From: Humulus lupulus
Lineage: Eukaryota; Streptophyta; Magnoliopsida; Rosales; Cannabaceae
Reading direction: 5' to 3'
Length of the DNA stretch: 64,000 bases
NCBI RefSeq assembly: GCF_963169125.1
Contig: NC_084802.1
Location: 27,781,107 to 27,845,106, forward strand
Shown here: positions 57,136 to 64,000 of the stretch, in pieces
Numbering within the stretch: the first letter of the stretch is position 1
Layout: each line of letters begins with the position of its first letter
Translations under genes and position numbers: made by a program
Notes under the pieces: model-generated
What the model saw: only the letters and a program-made list of their open reading frames with translations
What the model was told of the DNA's origin: nothing
Databases searched by the model: none

Positions 57136-58423
57136 TTAACTTGCCATCGGATGGTTAGAGATATACTCAATGGCTAGATTACAGGAGTCTATCTTATCAG
57201 CTTCCTTGTCTGGAATCTCCAACTTGAACTCCTCTTCCAAAGCCATTACAATCTCCACATTGTCCAAGCTATCCAATCCTAAATCCTTCTGAAAATGTAC
57301 CTCAGGAGATACCTATTGATGATTGCAGATAATTCAGTAAGCCCAAATGTTATCCTAAAGCTTCTATGGGAATGAAAATAATTGAATTTATAAATCAGTC
57401 AGTCAATATCAGAAGTGTGCTCTGTTCTTGTTCTTACAATGCTTCTAACAATCATCCTATAAGCACAGAACTCAACAAACTATTCAAGAAAAAAAAAAAG
57501 TGTTCCAAATTGTCATCTATTAATCATAGACCAATTTAAGTGACAACACCACATTCAAATCTACATCTACTTCCACATTCATCGATTAGGTTTCTAGATT
57601 GAAAAGAGTTGTATATATATATATATATATATAAAAAATTGTAATGCAAAATGTAATTACAGATAAAATTAGATACAAAAACAACATAAAATGACTCCAT
57701 AAGCCAACTCCTAGTGTCGTATAAAACTTTTTCAAGCTAATTCACTATAAACGTAACTCAAACCAAAAGATGATAAATGGGTCAAAATTATAAGTCTGCC
57801 TCGATTTTGCTATGAACTTCTCCAGCCCCTAAGCATTTCCAGACTTCCAGTGCTAGATTTAGGAAATGAAAGTAAAAACTACAAAGTTACTCAAAGCAAT
57901 ACAAATACTAGATCCCATCAACCTATATTCCCAAATCTCAGCTCGTTTTTCCTCCCAAGAATGGTGCTTTCCCCAAATTAACAAAGCAAAATACACCCAA
58001 ATCAATGTCAAATGTCAATGTCAAAAGTCGAAAATAATCTCATGATATATAATATACACACACAAATCACAGAACCACCCAAAACTAAAAAATGTTTGGT
58101 AGCCATGAAAGCAAAGGAAAAGGGACCAACTATATGCAACCAACGATTTCAATTAGAGAATGAATCAGCATATCAAAAACAAAAATTTCATCGAGAAACA
58201 AACAGAATGGGAATGATACCACCTTGGAAGGATCGACTTTGGGGAAGCTCTTGATGACGGAGAGGACTCTATCGATGACCTCCTCTTTGGTGATATGATC
58301 GTCGTGCGATGACATCCATCGAATAAGAGTGGAAGAAGAGGAAGCCCCTAATGGTCGAGCAGTTAGGGATAGGGTTTGAATGGGTAGTCGGATATGGCGA
58401 AGTACAGCTGCTCTCAGCGCCAT
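57136..58423 (-). CDS. mtACP: mitochondrial acyl carrier protein, two exons
   Basis: Exon 1 is 58423-58223 ([20 protein letters not shown]...) and exon 2 is 57312-57136 ([20 protein letters not shown]...HPMAS), 125 residues in all. The first 35 or so residues are Arg/Ser/Leu-rich without acidic residues, as in mitochondrial presequences. The mature part is a complete four-helix acyl carrier. Its DSLD motif holds the Ser that takes 4'-phosphopantetheine, followed by [11 protein letters not shown] and the acidic helix III region. It carries acyl chains in mitochondrial fatty-acid and lipoate synthesis and is also found with respiratory complex I. The donor may be after AAG (58223) or three bases later (extra Val); the former fits the family better. 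A (CT)n run sits just upstream of the ATG. The intron is about 0.9 kb with a TA microsatellite near 57611. Confidence 0.94.
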
Positions 58424-58425
58424 TG

Positions 58426-58446
58426 TCTCTCTCTCTCTCTCTCTCT
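58426..58446. repeat. (CT)n run in the ACP 5' leader
   Basis: About ten CT units lie directly before the ACP start codon, a frequent feature of plant 5' UTRs and core promoters. Confidence 0.85.
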
Positions 58447-58566
58447 AAACTTCGCTTCGTTTCGCTTTGGGTTTTGGGTTTGAGATGGTTTGAAGGGAAA
58501 CTCGCTCCTGTCCTGAGCCTCGGCGAGTCAAAAGCCCTAACTCATCGTCTCGTGCTTTGCACGTGA

Positions 58567-59940
58567 TTTCTCTTTATAAATATTTATATATATATATATT
58601 TTTAATTGAAACTTTTTTTAGAAAAATCTTAGGAAATATAATTTCTCTTGTAATATTGAGAGTATAAAAACAAAAAGATTATGGGAGAATAATTGCAATA
58701 ATACGAAAATATATGCATTTGGAGAGCATACCACGAAATTAATATTTTGAAAAGCAAGGATGGTATTTTTGCAAATAATAAAATTATAGTATTTTTGTAC
58801 ATAATAAAAATAAAATTAAACTTTTGAAAACAATTTTATTTATTATTTTTTTAAAATTAAAAAGTTTGTGACATCTTCAAAAAATATTTAGTTTTACAGT
58901 GTTTTCCAAAATAATAAATTTTGGATCTACTAAAATTTTGTTTGCTAACAATTAAAAAAATAGTTTTTTATTTAATTAATTAAAAATTTGAAAATTAAAT
59001 ATAAAATAGTGTTTGGTAACTCTATTTTTATTTATTATTTTTTTAAATTTTAAACAAAATTTATTAAATTTTGAAATAGAAAATTTTCACTTTCAAAATT
59101 TTTTTAAACAATTTTCGACTTTTAGTTTTTTTTTCTTTTCTTCTTCAAATCAGCACCTCATTTTATATTGTTAAACAAAAAATAAAAATAAAAGTTATCA
59201 AACGCATTTATTATTTTTTGTTTTTAAAAACAAAAAACAAAAATAGTTACCAAATATTTTTATTTTTTAAAAATAAAGAAACAAAAATAAAATTATATTT
59301 TAATTTTTGTGTTTAAAAAATTCAAAAACAAAAAATTTACCCAACACAACCTAAGATTTTGCGAATTTGTGAAAGTAGTTACTAATTTTGTGTGGAATCC
59401 ATTACTAATTTTATTTAACAAAAAAACTTTGTGAAATTTGTGAAACTAGTTGCCAAGATTTGAGAATCATTTATTAAATTAATATGAAACAAGTTACTAG
59501 GGTTTCGAGGAAACATGTTATGAAAGTTTTTAATTGATTTGAAATTGGTTATTAGTTTTTTTTTTTTTAAGAAACTGTTATTATGTTCAAAATTGTGAAA
59601 CTAGTTCCCAGGATTTTAGAAAACTAGTTATTTTGGTTTTTTAAACTATGTTTATAATTATGAAACTAGTTACTATAATTTTATGTAACCTAGTTATTAT
59701 GTTATTTGAAATTCACTTTTATTTTGAATACATGATTATGTAATTTATGGTTGTGAAAAGGTTGATATAGTTTTAGAAAAAAAAAATCAAGGGATTTTTG
59801 CATATTTATGAATTTTTCAGGTTGTTTTATAAAAATAGGGACATTTAACTTTTTCACTTTTTTTATGATTTTTTGATTTAGATGTTCATATTTATGAGAT
59901 TTTATTTTTCATAAATTTGAAAAAATATATAATTATGCTA
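58567..59940. other. very AT-rich intergenic DNA
   Basis: No gene seen. Between about 58980 and 59345 there are opposed words TTTGGTAACTCTATTTTTATT and AAAAATAGTTACCAAATA-like with AACAAAAA runs, suggesting an old AT-rich inverted-repeat element. The ends could not be set. Confidence 0.4.
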
Positions 59941-59944
59941 CATT

Positions 59945-60530
59945 TCTAATTGTAGTTATATTTTCTTTGATTTTGAAGGGTTTTCTTCAATTTTTTATTT
60001 TTCTTTTGTTTTTTTTATTATTTTTCCAGCTTTCTTCTGTCTTTCTTTTTTTTTTTACATTTTTTTCTTCAATTTTTTATTTATTTTTTCCTACAAATTT
60101 TTTCCTTAATCTTTTTTTTTCTTTCCATTTTTCCATTTTTTTTTCTTCATCTTCTTCTTTTCATTTTTACCTTCATCATTTGTTTTGCTTTGTTTTTTTT
60201 CATATTTTTTCAATTTTTTTCCTTCTTTTGTTTCACACCTATCAACTTTTTTTTTCTTTATTTTTTCTACCAATTTTTTCGTACACCTTTTTTTTTCTTT
60301 CTATTTTTCCATTATTTTTCGTCTTCTTCTTTTCTCGTTTTTATTCATTTATCTTTTTTCTTTCCATTCATTATTTATTTTGTTTTGTTTAATATTTTTT
60401 TTAGTTTTATTTCCTATTTCTTTCCTTTCTTTTTCCTTTTTCTTCATTTTTTCCTTCCATTTTGTTTTGTACTTATTCTTTCCTCATTCTATTTTTTTTT
60501 CACGTATATATTTTAACATTACATAATTAT
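59945..60530 (+). repeat. pyrimidine-rich low-complexity tract
   Basis: About 590 bp, mainly T and C on the plus strand, with two diverged copies of a TTTCCATTTTTCCATT / CTTCTTCTTTTC pattern (near 60120 and 60300). The hydrophobic ORFs here are composition artefacts. Confidence 0.8.
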
Positions 60531-60570
60531 TTTACTATTTTATTATTGTAATTATTATTTTTTTACAATT

Positions 60571-61250
60571 TTCCACTATATGTAAAAAAAATCAAATCAA
60601 TTTTTTTTCAGCATTTTCTTTTTATCGTAGTAATCAGTTACCCTGATAGAAACATTAAAATCTAAAATAAAAAAATTATATTGAAATGTGAATGGGTAAC
60701 CAATAATCCTAGTGAGAATATCTAAATTTGAAAAAAAAATCAGATATGAAAACTCTAATGGGTAACTAGTAATCTTGATAGGAACATCCAAATTCGAAAA
60801 GAAAAAAAAATAGAGATGAAAACGTGAATGGGTAATCAGTTACCCTAATGGGAACATTCAAATCTGATGAAAATGTGAATAAGTAACCAGTTACCCTAGT
60901 GGGAACATCCAAATTTGGGAAAAAAAATTAGATATGAAAACTTGAATGGGTAACCAGTAACCCTGGTAGGATCATCCAAATTTGGAAATAAAAAAAATAG
61001 ATATAAAAAACGTGAATGAGTAACCAGTTACCCTGATGTAAACATTTAAATTTGAAAAAAAAAAATGATATGAAAACTTGAATGAGGAATGAGTACTCGG
61101 TTACCCTGATGGGAACATCCAAATTTGAAAAAAAAATCATATATGAAAACATGATTGTAATCAGTTACTTAACCCAAATAGGGAATTAAATAGTCACGAT
61201 CTTTAAAAAAATGTAAAAAAAATTGATTTTTTTTTTATGTATAGTAAAAA
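60571..61250. repeat. diverged minisatellite between inverted repeats
   Basis: About nine units begin with GTAACCAGTTACCC-like words near 60633, 60695, 60761, 60832, 60884, 60950, 61019, 61088 and 61156. They share GGGAACATCCAAATTTG, an A-run and ATATGAAAACGTGAATGG. Spacing is mostly 62-71 bp with one of 52. The left edge (CACTATATGTAAAAAAAATC) and right edge (in reverse, ACTATACATAAAAAAAAAATC) are inverted relative to each other, with weaker similarity outside. Confidence 0.75.
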
Positions 61251-61914
61251 AAAAAAAACAGTATTAAAAAATGATAATAAACAATAAAATATTATGAGTT
61301 GAAGGGGAGGCAACTGAATAAGAAGTTTTATCCAAAAATGTTTGACAAAGAGTGAGGAGAAATAAGACGTCATATAGAAGAGAAATTGAAAAAATGAAAA
61401 CTAAAAATAGTAAAGTGAAAATGTATTTATGATTTTAAATTGTAACATTATATTATGAAAAATAAACATTAAACAATATATAAATTATAAGATAGATTAA
61501 GTTCCCTTTTTAAAATACTAAGTCAATATTATATAATGAAACTAATACAAATAATCAAATAAAAAAATACTTAAATGACTAAAATAATCTCATAATTAAG
61601 ACATAAACCAATTTTTATACAAAAATATGGAAAATTAAATCCATAAAATAGAAAATTCTTAAATAAGTTTTTTTTGAAAAAAAAAAAGCCATATCTTTTT
61701 AAACTTGTTAAAAAAAGTCGCAATTTCTTCCAAAATCAATTACTAGTTATGAGGAAAAGAGTTTACTAAACTTCTGAGTATCGATTTACTATATTATCAT
61801 ATCTCAATCATTTAATACATTGTAATAGATACTAACTTTTTAAACAAATCTTTGATGACAAACTATAGTAGATAATCTCCCAATAATATAACTTAAAACT
61901 GCATCTATTCTTTT
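61251..61914. other. AT-rich intergenic DNA with dispersed repeat copy
   Basis: Contains, near 61592-61705, the second copy of the repeat at 5656-5760. Nothing else recognised. Confidence 0.5.
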
Positions 61915-62155
61915 AGGAGATGTTGGCGGCGATAATACCTAAATTTTTTTTAAAAGTTACACTTTAATACCCAATATTTTTTTGCGGTAATAATACATAA
62001 ATTTATAATTTTGGTGCAACAGTTACTACTCACTGTTAACTACCCGTTAAAATCCACGTATCACATTTCATACTTGTAAATTTAGGTATTAAAATATAAC
62101 TTTTGAAACGAATTAGGTATTATCGTTGCCAATATCATTTTAAATTTTAAAAATT
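61915..62155. repeat. MITE with about 50-bp terminal inverted repeats
   Basis: The left end reads TTGGCGGCGATAATACCTAA plus AAAAGTTACACTTTAATACC. The right end reads, in reverse, TTGGCAACGATAATACCTAA and then a TTTCAAAAGTTATATTTTAATACC counterpart. A CAGTTACTACTCACTGTTAACT segment lies between. A further inverted pair flanks 62140-62283 (TTCTAAAAGATTATTAAAACTAA and its complement). Confidence 0.7.
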
Positions 62156-62335
62156 CTAAAAGATTATTAAAACTAAAATTTGCAAATTGGAAACAACCCA
62201 AATTAAAAATTGAAACTCAAAATCATCCCAAAATCTATATTATGAATTAGTTTTTAATAATCTTTTAGATTTTTTAAAATTTTAAATGGTTTCTATAATA
62301 TTTAAAGAATTTAGTCTAAAATCATCCAAAAATCC

Positions 62336-63426
62336 ACAGGTGTCATGTGAATACTTAACAGATAGTTAACGGTGAGTACTAACAGTTACACCTGTTGACG
62401 CCGTTTTTCGTCAACCGTGAAAGAAGAGCACGTAAACAACAAACAGTGATGGCCAATATAAATATGATAATACAAAACACAATTTTTACGTGGTTCAGCA
62501 GTTAAATCTGCCTAGTCCACGAGTCTTTGTTATTAAACTCAAGATTATCTCTGAAAATTCTTCAAGTATGAATTCTTCAGAGTTTTCTCTCAAGATTAAG
62601 AGATTCGGTCCCTTACAATGGTGCATGTCCTCTCTATTTATAGAGAAGATTGCAGAATACTATCCCACATATTTTGGGTAGTTACTCTTTTTGTGCAAAT
62701 AAATCAAATGGCCTTAAATGCTTGTAATCCGATATAAAAGGAAACGTCCCCTGAAGACTAGGGGCGTATAACTAATCAAATAATATCCCATGATTTTAGG
62801 GGATTTACAACAATAAATGTAGACCACGTCTCTTATAGGCAACACTTTAAGATATTCAAGGTTATTATCATATATCACCAAGGCCTTATTCTCCCAGGTC
62901 TCACATCAACTTTCGAGCTAATAACATCTCCCGAGGTCACATAGCTTTCGAGATCGTACGCGCGTCAGGCTCGGAACCCATGATCCGAGGTCATCCCTGA
63001 GGACAGATGCATCTCGGGAGCTACCCTTCGAGATCGTGTGGATTTCGAGGCCACCATATTCGAAGTCGTCTCAGCTTTGCAGGCTCGATGTCTAGTCTTG
63101 GAACATACTTCAGACTTTACGAGTTCATTCGCTGCGAATCCAGCTTTCGAGGTCACATTTATCATGGCTCGAAATCTGGGTATAACAAAACCAAAATTGT
63201 AGATTTAAGTATTGCCACAAAAAATGAGTATAAAAGTGTAACTTTTGAAAAGATTTAGGTATTATCGCCACCAATTAAACTAATAAAAATATGTCACGTG
63301 GATATTTAACTGGCAGTTAACGATAGGTACTAACAGTTGTTTCAAAATTGTAGATTTAAGTATTATTACAAAAAATAAAGATTTAGGGTATTAAAGTGTA
63401 ACTTTTGAATATTTTTGGATATTATC
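62336..63426. repeat. two more copies of the same MITE family, one split by solo LTR F
   Basis: 62336-62392 plus 63188-63279 share the GTTAACGGTGAGTACTAACAG and AGGTATTATCGCCACC segments. A third, partial copy follows (63285-63426) with GATTTAGGGTATTAAAGTG and TGGATATTATC. Confidence 0.6.
62393..63187 (-). mobile_element. solo LTR F (Tat-type)
   Basis: 795 bp from TGTTGACGCCGTTTTTCGTC to GGGTATAACA. The flanks are ACACC (62388-62392) and AAACC (63188-63192), with one mismatch. It shares the ACGTGGTTCAGCAGTTAAAT and CTGCCTAGTCCAC block with solo LTR E. A TATTTATAG (62634-62642) on the plus strand may be the TATA box of the minus-strand promoter. Confidence 0.85.
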
Positions 63427-64000
63427 TGTAATGCCCCAAATTTCCTAATAAGGTTTAGGACCTTGATTAGGAGGACAGGAGGGCCATAATTGTTTTATTA
63501 TGCTATTTAATGATAATATGCATGTTTAGGTGTATTAAATATGCATGTGAACCCATTTGTGATTAATTTGGTGATTTTTATATTTTGGCCATTTCGGGCA
63601 TTTTTGGCATATATGTGAAATGGGCGTGGTGCTTTGTTATTATTTGGTTATGCTAGGGTTACCCAGCACAAGACGATCCTAGGAGGTAAGCTAGTGGAAA
63701 GTCACAATGGGATTTAAGCTTGACTTGGAGTAAGTCAAGGGGTATTTAGAGCATTACCGGGTTATTGGGTAATGAGAATTAATATTTTGTGATAAATTGG
63801 GAGTTAGTAAGATCAGGGGGAAATTCTGGAGGTTTTGACTATAATGACCCCGGGGGTGTTTTCGGGACCCCGAGCATTAGGTTTTATTAGAAGCTACTTA
63901 AGCTTGAAGTAACCTTTTAAGAAAATAAAAAGAACGTTCTATACGTTCTCTCTCCCTAAAGGTTTCCTTTTCGTTTCCCAATCGCGTTTTCGAAGGTATC
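63427..64000 (+). repeat. start of a family-B LTR, cut by the window edge
   Basis: Begins TGTAATGCCCCAAATTTCC and follows LTR-B (14906 onward) through GACCCCGGGGGTGTTTTCGG and the AAGCTTGAAGTA segment. The rest lies outside the window, so it is unknown whether it is solo or part of an element. Confidence 0.88.

Noticed and set aside
58351..58566. Plus-strand ORF over the ACP start
   Set aside because: It is antisense to exon 1 and the (CT)n leader of the ACP gene; it has no independent support.
59967..60526. Phe-rich ORFs of 108-141 codons
   Set aside because: Pure composition effect of a T/C-rich tract; all frames give the same hydrophobic repeats.

Overview
The window is nuclear DNA from a flowering plant, probably a eudicot. 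It has spliced host genes with GT-AG introns, an AT-rich background, long plant-type Ty3/gypsy LTR elements, a Cassandra-type LTR carrying a 5S rRNA-like segment, and a plant L1-type LINE. I cannot fix the species. Most of the first 46 kb is nested transposable-element (TE) DNA. Only two host genes are well supported, both in the right third.

Layout. 1-5618: 3' half of a Tat-lineage Ty3/gypsy element (T1) with an antisense ORF and a 3' LTR. 5619-7622: AT-rich intergenic DNA. 7623-30543: a large nest. A degraded LTR (D) is split by a chromovirus of Tekay/Del type (A1). A1 carries a solo LTR of a related family (LTR-B) in pol and a second Tat element (T2) in its 3' LTR. T2 carries a Cassandra solo LTR in its own 3' LTR. 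The segment 17572-28480 is inverted relative to its surroundings. Its two ends lie exactly at LTR termini, and un-inverting it pairs every target-site duplication. 30544-31671: a probable Copia-type LTR remnant.

32118-44572: a second nest, four levels deep, with a perfect target duplication at each level: solo LTR E (TTCAC), chromovirus C (ATGGA), Athila/Ogre-like solo LTR J (ATATC), and a hAT-type MITE (GCTTATCG). C keeps an almost complete gag-pol. 45441-46310: solo LTR G.

46857-49026 is a four-exon SelK/SelG-type small membrane protein gene (plus strand). 51436-56362 is a full-length L1-type LINE with a 15-bp target duplication and a few disabling lesions. 57136-58423 is a two-exon mitochondrial acyl carrier protein gene (minus strand). 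The rest is AT-rich DNA with a pyrimidine-rich tract, a minisatellite between inverted repeats, a MITE cluster, solo LTR F, and the start of another family-B LTR that runs off the end.

The TE genes encode Gag, protease, reverse transcriptase, RNase H and integrase for copy-and-paste replication. The chromoviruses end pol in a chromodomain. The Tat elements carry a second RNase H and a long ORF opposing pol. Almost all elements are broken, and many stops are CAG to TAG changes. Host functions are mitochondrial acyl-carrier/lipoate biology (ACP) and, by family, ER-membrane protein biology (SelK-like).
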